Source: Bacteroidales bacterium
GTDB taxonomy: Bacteria > Bacteroidota > Bacteroidia > Bacteroidales > UBA10428
NCBI GenBank assembly: GCA_016933335.1
Contig: JAFGBD010000078.1
Location: forward strand, 1 to 64,000
Reading direction: 5' to 3'
Length of the DNA: 64,000 nucleotides
Shown here: positions 48,051-57,041 of the stretch, piece by piece
How the letters are laid out: each line of letters opens with the position of its first letter
Numbering within the stretch: the first letter of the stretch is position 1
Notes under the pieces: model-generated
What the model saw: the letters and a program-made list of their open reading frames with translations, nothing else
Databases searched by the model: none
Told to the model about the DNA's origin: nothing
Program-made: the position numbers and the translations under genes

Positions 48051-49208
48051 ATGAGAAGAATTGAAACATATGAACTGATTGAGCGGTATCTTCTTGGCAG
48101 GACCAGTCCCGACGAAAATACTGAAATTGAACAGAGGATTAAGAACGATCCTTCCTTTGCTATTGAAGTTGAACAGCACCGGGGCATGCAGCAGGTCATC
48201 CACGACCACTCAATTCTGGATGTAAAGGAAATTCTCACCCGTATAAGAAACCAGAAACAGATCAGTGCAAAACGAAGAAACAGATTTTACCGGAGCATGT
48301 TAATTGTCGGTTCCTGTGCTATTATATTATCACTATCCGTGTTGTTTATATTAAACAACGATGATGGTGCAGTTAGGCGCGCTTCAGAAGCTCCAGGAGC
48401 TTCTGAAGCTTTTACCGACAGCCTGGCTCCGGCAAACGGATCAGATGCAGTGGCTGCGGAAGCTGAATCTCTGGAGAAACCACTGAATAAAAATGACAGG
48501 TTGCAAACAGGCAAGGCATTGAGCCCGCCTGATGGCAAATCCGGATCAGTACAGGATGATGCCGGCACGGATCTGCAGGAAGACCAGGAAACGAAACCGG
48601 TCCCGCAGATCAGGCCTCTTCACGATACCGCTGCTTCTGCCGGAGCATTATCCGATCTGCAATCCGCAGATGATACTGTTACGTCGGAATTGTCATCCGC
48701 AGATTTAAACGGGACTTCACAACCATGTAAATTCAAAGCTGAATACAGCAAAGAAGCCAGTTGCAATAACAAAGCAACAGGCACGATAAGTATAATGGTT
48801 CAGGGCGATACACCTCCATACCAGGCTATCCTTAACGGAGATTATAGTGACTCACTGGTATTCAGAGGATTAAAACCAGGGTTTTATAAGCTGGAAATCA
48901 AAGATGCCTCGGGCTGTCTGGTAAGTCTGGGCACTATCATCATAGAAACCAAAGACTGCAGATACGAGGGTAACTTTTATCCTTTGCTGGAAGTATGGGA
49001 GATACCGTTGGATTCTCAACCCGGAACCATTGAGATTTTAAACAAAAACGGTTTAACAGTATACCGCCAAAGATTCGATGGCACCGGCAGGGAGTATTGG
49101 AATGGCAATGATCTTAAAAACGAAGCTTTACCAATGGGAGTTTATTTTTTCACCATCAGATATGATAGTGGAGACGTGTTTCAGGGAAGCGTAACAATCA
49201 ACAGGTAA
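48051..49208 (+). CDS. Membrane anti-sigma-like protein with SprB repeat and type B-like domain
   Basis: A 385-residue single-span membrane protein. Residues 1-80 are helical and charged and resemble Bacteroidota anti-sigma cytoplasmic domains (YLLGRTSPDENTEIEQRIKNDPSF), without an HxxxCxxC zinc motif. A membrane helix is at about 83-101, with KRRNRFYR before it placing the N-terminus inside. A low-complexity linker spans 103-222. An SprB-like repeat (about 226-300, GDTPPYQAILNG...GFYKLEIKDASGC) and a type B-like sorting fold (about 303-385, GTIEILNKNGLTVYRQ...YWNGNDLKNEALPMGVYFFTI) follow. The type B consensus FxPNxDGxND is missing. I infer it is a tethered sensor that mimics T9SS cargo and holds the sigma factor, rather than an exported protein. 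Confidence 0.75.
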   Translation: MRRIETYELIERYLLGRTSPDENTEIEQRIKNDPSFAIEVEQHRGMQQVIHDHSILDVKEILTRIRNQKQISAKRRNRFYRSMLIVGSCAIILSLSVLFILNNDDGAVRRASEAPGASEAFTDSLAPANGSDAVAAEAESLEKPLNKNDRLQTGKALSPPDGKSGSVQDDAGTDLQEDQETKPVPQIRPLHDTAASAGALSDLQSADDTVTSELSSADLNGTSQPCKFKAEYSKEASCNNKATGTISIMVQGDTPPYQAILNGDYSDSLVFRGLKPGFYKLEIKDASGCLVSLGTIIIETKDCRYEGNFYPLLEVWEIPLDSQPGTIEILNKNGLTVYRQRFDGTGREYWNGNDLKNEALPMGVYFFTIRYDSGDVFQGSVTINR

Positions 49209-49209
49209 T

Positions 49210-49431
49210 ATGCAGATATTCCCGAATCCTACAAAGAGCCTGCTGACTTTCAGGAATATTCCTGAAAATACCCTCATTGTAATATATAATCTTGATGGCA
49301 GGATTGTTAAACGAATATCTTCACACAGCAAAGAATATATTCTGGACATCACTTTTCTTAAAAAGGGTTTATACATGATCAAATCTTTCAGCCATGAGTA
49401 TTTTCTCTCCGAATTACTGATAAAAGAATAA
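49210..49431 (+). CDS. Free-standing T9SS type A sorting domain
   Basis: A 73-residue open frame that is simply a complete type A sorting domain: MQIFPNPTKSLLTF at the start, VIYNLDGRIVKR in the middle and GLYMIKSF...LSELLIKE at the end. There is no signal peptide and no cargo. It begins one base after the stop of the anti-sigma-like gene (TAATATG) in a different frame, and that frame is closed by a TAA 16 bases upstream of its ATG. It may be a translated mini-protein coupled to the anti-sigma gene, or the relic of a second C-terminal domain lost by frameshift. Without a signal peptide it could not reach the T9SS by the normal route. Confidence 0.55.
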   Translation: MQIFPNPTKSLLTFRNIPENTLIVIYNLDGRIVKRISSHSKEYILDITFLKKGLYMIKSFSHEYFLSELLIKE

Positions 49432-49469
49432 TCAATTATCTTTACTGCATAAACCAGCAGTTAAACCAT

Positions 49470-50264
49470 ATGAGATTATTCTTTACTGTTATTCTTCTCT
49501 GCCACATATCATTTCTTACTGCGCAGGATCAGCATATACTAAAATCAGATTTCATTCCCGGCGATGATACAATATGGGTTTTCAAACCGCTATCATTTGA
49601 TTCAGCCGTCATTTACCCGGCAGTATATCTTTTACACGGGAGAACAGGAGATTATCGTTCATGGAATAAGCTGATCAACCTGCAGGGCTACGCAGAAAAA
49701 TATCAGTTTATCATTATATGTCCCGATGGTTTTTCAGACTCCTATTATCTTAACAGCGCTCTTGATCCGGCCTGGCAATTTGAAAGCTTCTTTACAGAGG
49801 TGCTGTATCCAAAAATGCTTGCATCATATCCCATAGATCAAAATAAAATATTCATTACCGGTTTAAGCATGGGAGGAAGCGGAGCCATGTACCTGTTCCT
49901 GAAACATCCAATGTTGTTTCTCAGTGCCGGCAGTACCGGCGGTGTAATGGACCTGAACCATTCCAGTTCAAAACAAACAAGCCTGACCAGGCTGCTGGGC
50001 GATTATGATACCAACCGGTTGCTCTTTAACAGTCACTCCCCCGTTAATCTTCTCCAGAACATTCAGGGAAGCGATAAACAAATATTTTTTGACTGCGGTA
50101 CAGAAGATTATCTTTATGAGTGCAACAATGCATACAGGAAAAGATGTGATGAACTTAATATCAAAGCCACCTATATCTCCCGGCCGGGCAAGCACGAACG
50201 CTCATACTGGCTGAAATCCATTCGTTGTCATTTTGATTTTTTCAAAACCCTGATTGAAGAATAA
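49470..50264 (+). CDS. Secreted alpha/beta-hydrolase esterase
   Basis: A 264-residue exported serine esterase of the putative esterase (esterase D/feruloyl esterase-like) family. Signal peptide (about 1-19); oxyanion region YLLHGRTGDYRSW; nucleophile Ser133 in GLSMGG; probable Asp in FDCGTEDYLYECN; catalytic His242 in GKHERSYW. It should hydrolyse an ester in the periplasm or outside, but the substrate is unknown. It follows the free-standing sorting domain by 38 bases and may share its transcript. Confidence 0.88.
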   Translation: MRLFFTVILLCHISFLTAQDQHILKSDFIPGDDTIWVFKPLSFDSAVIYPAVYLLHGRTGDYRSWNKLINLQGYAEKYQFIIICPDGFSDSYYLNSALDPAWQFESFFTEVLYPKMLASYPIDQNKIFITGLSMGGSGAMYLFLKHPMLFLSAGSTGGVMDLNHSSSKQTSLTRLLGDYDTNRLLFNSHSPVNLLQNIQGSDKQIFFDCGTEDYLYECNNAYRKRCDELNIKATYISRPGKHERSYWLKSIRCHFDFFKTLIEE

Positions 50265-50332
50265 GTCTGTGATGATACCTGTTATAACCCTGTACTTAGA
50301 TTACAGACACTATTTAAGGTTTGCATGAATGA

Positions 50333-52345
50333 ATGATACTTAAAAATAATTACTGGTTGGCAGAAAAGGATTTAGAAAATAATACCTTGATCAATTCACT
50401 CCTCACATACAGGAAAACAATCTTTGTTGTTGCGACTTTTGTATTTTTAAGTCCTGATATATCATGCCAGCAGCTTTTCCCCGGGTCTGTCAGAAATGAT
50501 TCTTCACCTGTTGTTGATGACTCACTTAATTACAAAAAGGAAAAACAGATCGATTCAGTTGAAACAGATAAAGCATATCATTTTATGCTTGATGACACCT
50601 TCAGATTAAGAACCGATCAGTTTTACGATACACTTCGCAACAGGGCACGCAAAAGAAGAATTACAAGGGAGATTCTTGATCTGATTGTAACCAGATCTTC
50701 ATCTGATACCGGGAAAATAGCAATGGTGAGTGAGACTCCGTTTATTGAATATGATGATAAAATAATCCGCAGCATTATATTCAGACAACTGGATGTTTTC
50801 GGGACATCAGTTGAAGACACAACCAGACATGCAAAACGTTTATATGAAAAAACAGGCAACAAGCTTCATATTCATACTTCTGAGAATATCCTCCGGAAAA
50901 ACCTGCTTGTCAGGCCTGGAGAAAGGCTTGATGCTTATACTCTTGCGGATAATGAGCGTATCATCCGGGCCCTGCCATATATCCATGATGTCAAATTTCT
51001 GGTAAAAACGGTAGATCAATCTCCTGATTCGGTAGATATTATTGTATTGACAAAGGATCTGTGGGCAACCGGCTTTGGACTGGAAATTTCTGATATCGGA
51101 AAAGGCAGGCTTGCAATCTGGAACAGAAACATGTTTGGTTCAGGACATGAAGATCAGAATACCTTTTTCTGGGATGATGAGGAAAAACCTCTTATAGGAT
51201 ATGAGGAGATCTACCGGATCAATAATATTGCCGGATCATTCATCAACAGTGAGTTCAGGTTCAAGATCAAACATGGCACTCAACAGTATCTTGCTGATTT
51301 TCAAAGAAGCTTTTTTACTCCGGATATAAAGTATGCAGGAGGTCTGCATTTTGAAAATAAGAATACAGCTGAGGATATTGAACTAATTGACACAACATTA
51401 ATAAAGATCCCGTATACAGTCAGTAATTATGATTTCTGGATCGGCAGGTCATATCATTTAAAACAGGACAGATTGTTCTTTCGCGAAAGATCCAATCTAA
51501 TGATTGCAGGAAGGATATTCAGTGTATATTACCATGACAGACCGGAAGTCAGCGAAGATTACCTTTATCTTTTCCACAACCGCATTCAGTTTATTGGTTC
51601 AGCAGCAATCTCAAACCAGGGATTTTATAAAAGCCGGCTGGTATACAGATTCGGCAAGACAGAGGATATTCCTTACGGGTATCTGGTTCAGCTTACCGGG
51701 GGATTTGAGGTCAATGAGTTCAAGAACAGGCCCTATCTTGGCATTTCGGCTTCCAATGGTATCTATCTGAAGAAAAGAGGAGGATATTTCTATAATAAAT
51801 TTGAGATGGGAGGCTTTTTTGAAAACGGGTCGGTTGAACAGGGTACCATCGGATTAACAACAAAATATTTTACACCTTTGTTCTCATACAACAGGTACCA
51901 CGTCAGGTATTTCCTGAGTTTCAATTATAAAACGGGGATTCATCGCAGCAGGGAGGAATACATAACCCTTAAGAATAATGAAGTATTGGAGGGACTTAAA
52001 AGTGACATGCTGAAAGGAATCCAGAGAATGACCCTTCATTTTGAAACGGTCTCATTCACACCATATTATTTGATCGGATTCAGATTTGTACTGTTTGGAT
52101 TTGTCGATCTGGGTCTGATAGGTCCGGGTGGCAGAATGATCTTTGATAACACTCTTTACTCCGGTATCGGTATGGGAATAAGGTTGAGAAATGAAAGACT
52201 GGTATTCAACACCCTTCAGATCCGGCTCGCCTTTTATCCATATCCACCTGAAGATTCAGAATGGTATTTCATTCAGGCATCAGGTGAAGAGCAATTGAAA
52301 ATGGAACAATTTTACATTTCTGATCCAAAGTTTATCGAGTATTAA
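50333..52345 (+). CDS. Omp85/BamA-like outer-membrane protein
   Basis: A 670-residue predicted outer-membrane protein. One POTRA-like domain is visible at about residues 140-245 (KIIRSIIFRQLDVFGTSV...LADNERIIRALPYIHDVKFLVKTV...DSVDIIVLTKDLW). A barrel of about sixteen strands follows, rich in aromatic and glycine residues to the C-terminus. The hydrophobic signal-like stretch is at about residues 28-45 rather than at the very start, so the true start may be later, perhaps a TTG inside the first 25 codons. Omp85 proteins insert or translocate other proteins; the client is unknown. The preceding esterase gene is 68 bases away. Confidence 0.72.
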   Translation: MILKNNYWLAEKDLENNTLINSLLTYRKTIFVVATFVFLSPDISCQQLFPGSVRNDSSPVVDDSLNYKKEKQIDSVETDKAYHFMLDDTFRLRTDQFYDTLRNRARKRRITREILDLIVTRSSSDTGKIAMVSETPFIEYDDKIIRSIIFRQLDVFGTSVEDTTRHAKRLYEKTGNKLHIHTSENILRKNLLVRPGERLDAYTLADNERIIRALPYIHDVKFLVKTVDQSPDSVDIIVLTKDLWATGFGLEISDIGKGRLAIWNRNMFGSGHEDQNTFFWDDEEKPLIGYEEIYRINNIAGSFINSEFRFKIKHGTQQYLADFQRSFFTPDIKYAGGLHFENKNTAEDIELIDTTLIKIPYTVSNYDFWIGRSYHLKQDRLFFRERSNLMIAGRIFSVYYHDRPEVSEDYLYLFHNRIQFIGSAAISNQGFYKSRLVYRFGKTEDIPYGYLVQLTGGFEVNEFKNRPYLGISASNGIYLKKRGGYFYNKFEMGGFFENGSVEQGTIGLTTKYFTPLFSYNRYHVRYFLSFNYKTGIHRSREEYITLKNNEVLEGLKSDMLKGIQRMTLHFETVSFTPYYLIGFRFVLFGFVDLGLIGPGGRMIFDNTLYSGIGMGIRLRNERLVFNTLQIRLAFYPYPPEDSEWYFIQASGEEQLKMEQFYISDPKFIEY

Positions 52346-52663
52346 TTTCCGTATCTGAAAGTTTAGTATCTCAATAATTCGTGATGATTGTTTTTTTCTC
52401 TGATTTAACCTGATCATTTTGCAACAACATTTTTTTCAATAGACTGCATAGAAATATTTTCATCCTGTTTTTAAGTGAATCTTATCTTTTATCAGTTTTA
52501 TTGAATCAGATTGAGACAAAGGTGATGATATTCAGGGGGACTTGACGTTTGAAAGCGATACAGGTCTTAAATCCAAATATTAACTTATCTAAATCAAATG
52601 GAAGTTTGGTTAATCCGGATCAGCAGTATAAACCTTCCATTCCATTTTTTGTAATTTTGCTGT
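52346..52663. other. Intergenic region before pabB
   Basis: About 320 bases, AT-rich. A -7 type box, TAATTTTG at 52652-52659, ends only four bases before the pabB ATG, which would imply a nearly leaderless message, but no well-spaced -33 TTG was found. Nothing else was recognised. Confidence 0.4.
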
Positions 52664-53974
52664 ATGAGAGATAATATTGCTTTTAAAGTAATTGATGCCA
52701 AAAGATTTAAAAGGCAAATGCTGAACTGGTGCAGACAAAAACCCGTGTTTGCCCTGCTCGACAGCAATGGTTATAACAAAATTGCAGGCGCATCTGCATT
52801 GTATTCTGAATTTGATTTCCTGGCAGCGGTGAATGCTCTTGATATCATCAGCTGTAAATATGGCAATGCCCTGAATAAACTGAATGAATGTATAACGACT
52901 GAAAAGGACTGGTATTTTGGACTGCTGGGTTATGACCTGAAAAATGAGATTGAAAATCTGACGTCAGAAAATACCGATCAACTCGGATTTGATGATTTGT
53001 ATTTCTTCCGTCCTGAATTAATATTTATTCTGAAGAATAACAGGCTTGAAATTCATTATCATGAGAATGACTTTAATGAAAAAGAAATCATAAAAACCTT
53101 TGGTGAAATTATCGATATGCCTCCTTTTTCAGAGCATCAGAGATGGAATATCAATATCAGGCAGCGCATTAAAAAGGACGAATATCTGTCAAAAATAAAT
53201 CACATCCAGAAACATATTTACAGGGGCGACATTTATGAAATGAATTTCTGCCAGGAGTTTTATGCCGAAGATATGCCAGTCGATCCTGTTATCCTGTACG
53301 CAAATCTGGTACGAATATCCCCTGCCCCCTTTTCATGTTTATACCGCTTCAATGACAAATACCTGATATCATCCAGTCCTGAAAGATACCTGAAAAAAAA
53401 AGGTTCCCGGATCCTGTCCCAGCCAATGAAAGGAACAATTAAAAGAAATAATGACCTCCTGCTGGATCAAAGCCTTAAAGAAAGATTAAGAAGGGATCCC
53501 AAAGAAAATTCAGAGAATGTGATGATCGTGGATCTTGTCCGGAATGACTTAGCGAAAACAGCTGTAAAAAGCAGTGTTCAGGTTGAAGAATTGTGCGGAA
53601 TTTATTCTTATCCCACAGTTCACCAGATGGTCTCAACCATCAGCTCTGAATTAAGATCCGGCTGCACCATCATCGATCTAATCAGAAGTACATTTCCCAT
53701 GGGATCAATGACAGGTGCTCCAAAGATCAGGGCCATGCAAATCATTGAACAATATGAGGAAACCAAAAGAGGCATCTATTCCGGTGCAGCCGGATACATA
53801 ACTCCTGAAATGGACTTCGACTTTAATGTTGTCATCAGAAGCATTTTATATAATCAGACAAATCACTATCTTTCATTCATTACAGGAGGTGCCATAACAG
53901 CCAATTCTGTTCCTGAAAATGAATATGAAGAGTGCTTTTTGAAAGCCAAAGCCCTGGTCAATGCTATTGTCTGA
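52664..53974 (+). CDS. pabB: Aminodeoxychorismate synthase component I
   Basis: A 436-residue chorismate-using enzyme. PabB makes 4-amino-4-deoxychorismate for folate. The motif PMKGTIKR places a Lys at residue 256, the residue that distinguishes PabB (PxKGT) from anthranilate synthase TrpE (PxAGT). Other conserved blocks are SPERYL, DLVRNDLAKTA, GSMTGAPKIRAM and GIYSGAAGYI near the C-terminus. No PabA or PabC is adjacent. The final codons overlap the start of tilS by 14 bases, so the two are co-transcribed. Confidence 0.9.
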   Translation: MRDNIAFKVIDAKRFKRQMLNWCRQKPVFALLDSNGYNKIAGASALYSEFDFLAAVNALDIISCKYGNALNKLNECITTEKDWYFGLLGYDLKNEIENLTSENTDQLGFDDLYFFRPELIFILKNNRLEIHYHENDFNEKEIIKTFGEIIDMPPFSEHQRWNINIRQRIKKDEYLSKINHIQKHIYRGDIYEMNFCQEFYAEDMPVDPVILYANLVRISPAPFSCLYRFNDKYLISSSPERYLKKKGSRILSQPMKGTIKRNNDLLLDQSLKERLRRDPKENSENVMIVDLVRNDLAKTAVKSSVQVEELCGIYSYPTVHQMVSTISSELRSGCTIIDLIRSTFPMGSMTGAPKIRAMQIIEQYEETKRGIYSGAAGYITPEMDFDFNVVIRSILYNQTNHYLSFITGGAITANSVPENEYEECFLKAKALVNAIV

Positions 53975-55322
53975 AAATGTAAATGATATGATTCACCGGT
54001 TCACTTCCTTTATTGAAACACACCGGCTCTGTTCGGATGAAGATAAAATACTGGTTGCTGTCAGCGGAGGTATTGATTCAATGGTAATGCTTGATCTGTT
54101 TCTGAAGACAGGATACCGGATTGGTATTGCCCATTGTAATTTCAACCTGAGAGGGAAGGAATCGGATGGCGACCAGAAGTTTGTCAGTGATTTTGCCGGA
54201 AAACGCAACATTCCGTTACATATAACCGGCTTTGAAACACAGAAATATGCAGCTGAGAGAGGCATCTCCATCCAAATGGCTGCGAGGGATTTAAGATATC
54301 ACTGGCTTGGCCGGATAAAGAAGGAACATAACTATCATTGCATTGCAGTTGGCCATAACAACGATGATTCCATCGAAACGTTTTTCATAAATCTGACAAG
54401 GAATTCGGGGATACACGGATTAACAGGTATAAAGCCAAAATTCAGGGATATTATCAGGCCGCTCCTGTTTGCTTCCAGACAGGAAATCGCAGCATTTGCC
54501 AAAAGCAATCATATTGATTTTCGCGAAGATTCATCCAACATCGAAACGAAATATCTCCGTAACAAGATCAGGCATCAGATCATTCCGGAATTCGAAAAAG
54601 TAAATCCTTCCTTTAAAAGCAATATACAGGAGGTTGTTTTAAGGCTCAGGGATCTTGAAAAACAGCTGGCGGATCTGACCTGTCATTACCAGAATACTGC
54701 CGTGACAATAGCTGACGAGCAGATAAGAATTGACTTCACCAGGTTCCCTTCAGATGAAATCATGCAGATTGTACTGTTCGAAATGGTTAAAGACTATGGC
54801 TTTAACGGTGACCAGGTGAAATCCATGATAGAAGCAATCCACAGCCAGCCGGGGAAACAGTTTTTTTCAGACTCGTTCAAACTTGTCAAAGACAGGAATG
54901 AGTTTATTATAACCAGAAAAAGAGAAGAAACAGAAAACCAGTATATTATTGAAAAACAAGTATCGCATATCAATATCCCGGTTGAATTGTCTTTTGAGGT
55001 CTTCCCGGGAAATGATTCTGTTAAGATTTCACCGGAGCCGGATATTGCCTTTCTGGATTATGACAAAATAGCCTTCCCCCTGAAACTGAGAAAATGGCAA
55101 AAAGGTGACCGGTTTATGCCATTTGGAATGAAACATTTTAAAAAACTGAGCGACTTTTTTACCGATAACAGGTTATCCCTGGCAGAGAAAGAAGCAGTAT
55201 GGCTGGTTGTATCCGGCGGAGATATTATCTGGATCATCAATTACAGGATAGACAACCGGTACCGGATCACTGATGAAACAAAGAATATTTACAAAATAAC
55301 ATATAAAAAGGCAAAATATTAG
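53961..55322 (+). CDS. tilS: tRNA(Ile)-lysidine synthase
   Basis: TilS changes the wobble C of the AUA-reading tRNA-Ile to lysidine, an essential step. The 453-residue protein has the ATP PP-loop SGGIDS at residues 35-40 and the conserved blocks GHNNDDSIETFFINLTRNSGIHGLTGI and REDSSNIETKYLRNKIRHQIIPEF. A C-terminal TilS domain follows (LKLRKWQKGDRFMPFGMKHFKKLSDFFTDNRL). The start at 53961 overlaps pabB; an ATG at 53988 is a possible alternative. Confidence 0.94.
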   Translation: MLLSENVNDMIHRFTSFIETHRLCSDEDKILVAVSGGIDSMVMLDLFLKTGYRIGIAHCNFNLRGKESDGDQKFVSDFAGKRNIPLHITGFETQKYAAERGISIQMAARDLRYHWLGRIKKEHNYHCIAVGHNNDDSIETFFINLTRNSGIHGLTGIKPKFRDIIRPLLFASRQEIAAFAKSNHIDFREDSSNIETKYLRNKIRHQIIPEFEKVNPSFKSNIQEVVLRLRDLEKQLADLTCHYQNTAVTIADEQIRIDFTRFPSDEIMQIVLFEMVKDYGFNGDQVKSMIEAIHSQPGKQFFSDSFKLVKDRNEFIITRKREETENQYIIEKQVSHINIPVELSFEVFPGNDSVKISPEPDIAFLDYDKIAFPLKLRKWQKGDRFMPFGMKHFKKLSDFFTDNRLSLAEKEAVWLVVSGGDIIWIINYRIDNRYRITDETKNIYKITYKKAKY

Positions 55323-55445
55323 TTGCTCATGTTATCAGGCCGGATACCGGTAAATCACTGAGAAAATCCTGAAATCTTTCAGCATGCCATTTAATTAAAT
55401 GTGTAATATAAAACATTTAAGAAATCATCATTATTTTTGCGTGTT

Positions 55446-56000
55446 ATGACGGAAAACAGACATTCGAAACTTAACAGGGAAGAGAAATTGATGATTTCGA
55501 AACTTCAGTCAGGCCGATTATCCCTGATCATTGAAGTTTTAAAAGAGATTAAGCAGAGCGGTTCAGTGCGTTTGATCCCATATCTCTTTGAAATCATTGC
55601 TTCGGGCAGATTTACCCGGGTTGAGGACGAAATCATCAGACTGATCAGTGACATTAAGGAAAGGGATGCCGTACCTTATATCGTTGAATCAATCAAAAAA
55701 TATAATTTCGGAGATAAAACAGCCGGTATCATTGCTATATGCTGGCAGTCGAGACTTGATTTCAGCGCATACCTTCCGGAATTTACCGGTTTTTTCTTTC
55801 AAAATGACTATCAGACTTCCATAGAGGCCTTTACAGTGATAGAAGAGTCGTTACATAATGCGACTTGTTCTCAAAAAGAGGAATGCCTGAAAATTCTGGA
55901 GAGAGATTCATCTAAAGTTTCTGAATCACTGAGACCCTTATACAGCGAACTGAGAAAACTGGTAAAAAGCTCACTTGACATGACATCCGGTGACTTATAA
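55446..56000 (+). CDS. HEAT-repeat-like cytoplasmic protein
   Basis: A 184-residue helical protein with HEAT-like helix pairs (LSLIIEVLKEIKQSGSVRLIPYLFEIIASG, then REDAVPYI-like segments), and no signal peptide. I start at the ATG at 55446; the open frame reaches a TTG three codons earlier. A TAnnTTTG box, TATTTTTG at 55432-55439, ends six bases before this ATG, so the message may be leaderless. The function is unknown; such repeats usually form a protein-binding scaffold. Confidence 0.75.
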   Translation: MTENRHSKLNREEKLMISKLQSGRLSLIIEVLKEIKQSGSVRLIPYLFEIIASGRFTRVEDEIIRLISDIKERDAVPYIVESIKKYNFGDKTAGIIAICWQSRLDFSAYLPEFTGFFFQNDYQTSIEAFTVIEESLHNATCSQKEECLKILERDSSKVSESLRPLYSELRKLVKSSLDMTSGDL

Positions 56001-56052
56001 AATAGTTATGGCAGCCACCTGATGCAGAGGAATCAGAATTATTAAAAGTGAG

Positions 56053-57030
56053 TTAATGGAAACCGGAAAAATACTTCATGAATTGTGATCTTTCGTAAAT
56101 TGCAGGATCCGGAATCCGTTTATAGCTCAACTTACCTCTGATCTCATCCAGTGTCCTATAATTTTTTTCAGACATCCAGTGGTTGATGAAATTGATGATC
56201 CCTTTAAGATGATCCACCCCGTTTTTGTAAAGGGTTGAACAAACCTGAACTGTTTTTGCTCCTGCAAGTATCTGCTTGATTACCGCTACACCGTCGTGAA
56301 TTCCGGTGGAAGCTGATATATCAATTTTGTCAGCCTGGCTTGAGATCATACCTACCCAGCGCAGGGATTGCCTGATATCAGAAGGATTGCTAAAGACTTC
56401 AGCTGCCGTGAATTTCATTCTTACAATATCAATGTCAGGTGCATAGAACCTGTTAAAAAGTACGACCCCTGCAGCACCCCTGAAATAAATCTGGTTCACC
56501 AGGCTAAGCAGGTTGGTATGATGATAACCAATTTTTACCGACACCGGAAGCTTTGTTTTTGCTTTTACCTTTTCAATAATATCATAATACAATAATTCAT
56601 ATTTTTCAGATGAACGGTTCCGGTCTGTCGGTACGACGAACACATTCAGTTCCAGCGCATCTGCACCGGCCGATTCAATATCTTTTGCATAAGAAACCCA
56701 TTCCGATGCAGTCATGCAATTAATGCTGGCAATGACAGGTATCTTAACCGATTTTTTGGCATCCTCAATCAATTTTAAATACTCATCTATTGAATTATTC
56801 TTAAGGTAATTCATAATGTAATCCTGAGCTTCGGGATAGTCACTCTTTTCAATCATATTTCCCGCTTCAAATCTGATCTGTTCCTCGAAAAGTGACTTAA
56901 GGACAACTGCGCCGGCACCTTTTTCTTCAAGCTTCACAATTTTCTCAACCGAATCAGTCAGACCTGAACTACTGACAATGACAGGATTTTTCAGGGTCAG
57001 TCCGAGATAACGGGTATTTAGATTTGCCAT
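56053..57030 (-). CDS. Dihydroorotate dehydrogenase-like flavoprotein
   Basis: A 325-residue TIM-barrel flavoprotein of the dihydroorotate dehydrogenase-like family. Conserved segments are YLGLTLKNPVIVSSSGLTD, PVIASINCMTASEWVSYAKDIESAGADALELNVF, LPVSVKIGYHHTN and the phosphate-binding region ASTGIHDGVAVIKQILAGAKTVQVCSTLYKNG. A cysteine takes the position of the catalytic base seen in class 1 enzymes (NCMT). True PyrD function is uncertain, because this family often stands apart from the pyrimidine genes. It lies 11 bases after the YggS-family gene and is likely in its operon. Confidence 0.85.
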   Translation of the reverse strand: MANLNTRYLGLTLKNPVIVSSSGLTDSVEKIVKLEEKGAGAVVLKSLFEEQIRFEAGNMIEKSDYPEAQDYIMNYLKNNSIDEYLKLIEDAKKSVKIPVIASINCMTASEWVSYAKDIESAGADALELNVFVVPTDRNRSSEKYELLYYDIIEKVKAKTKLPVSVKIGYHHTNLLSLVNQIYFRGAAGVVLFNRFYAPDIDIVRMKFTAAEVFSNPSDIRQSLRWVGMISSQADKIDISASTGIHDGVAVIKQILAGAKTVQVCSTLYKNGVDHLKGIINFINHWMSEKNYRTLDEIRGKLSYKRIPDPAIYERSQFMKYFSGFH

Positions 57031-57041
57031 ATGAGGATTAT

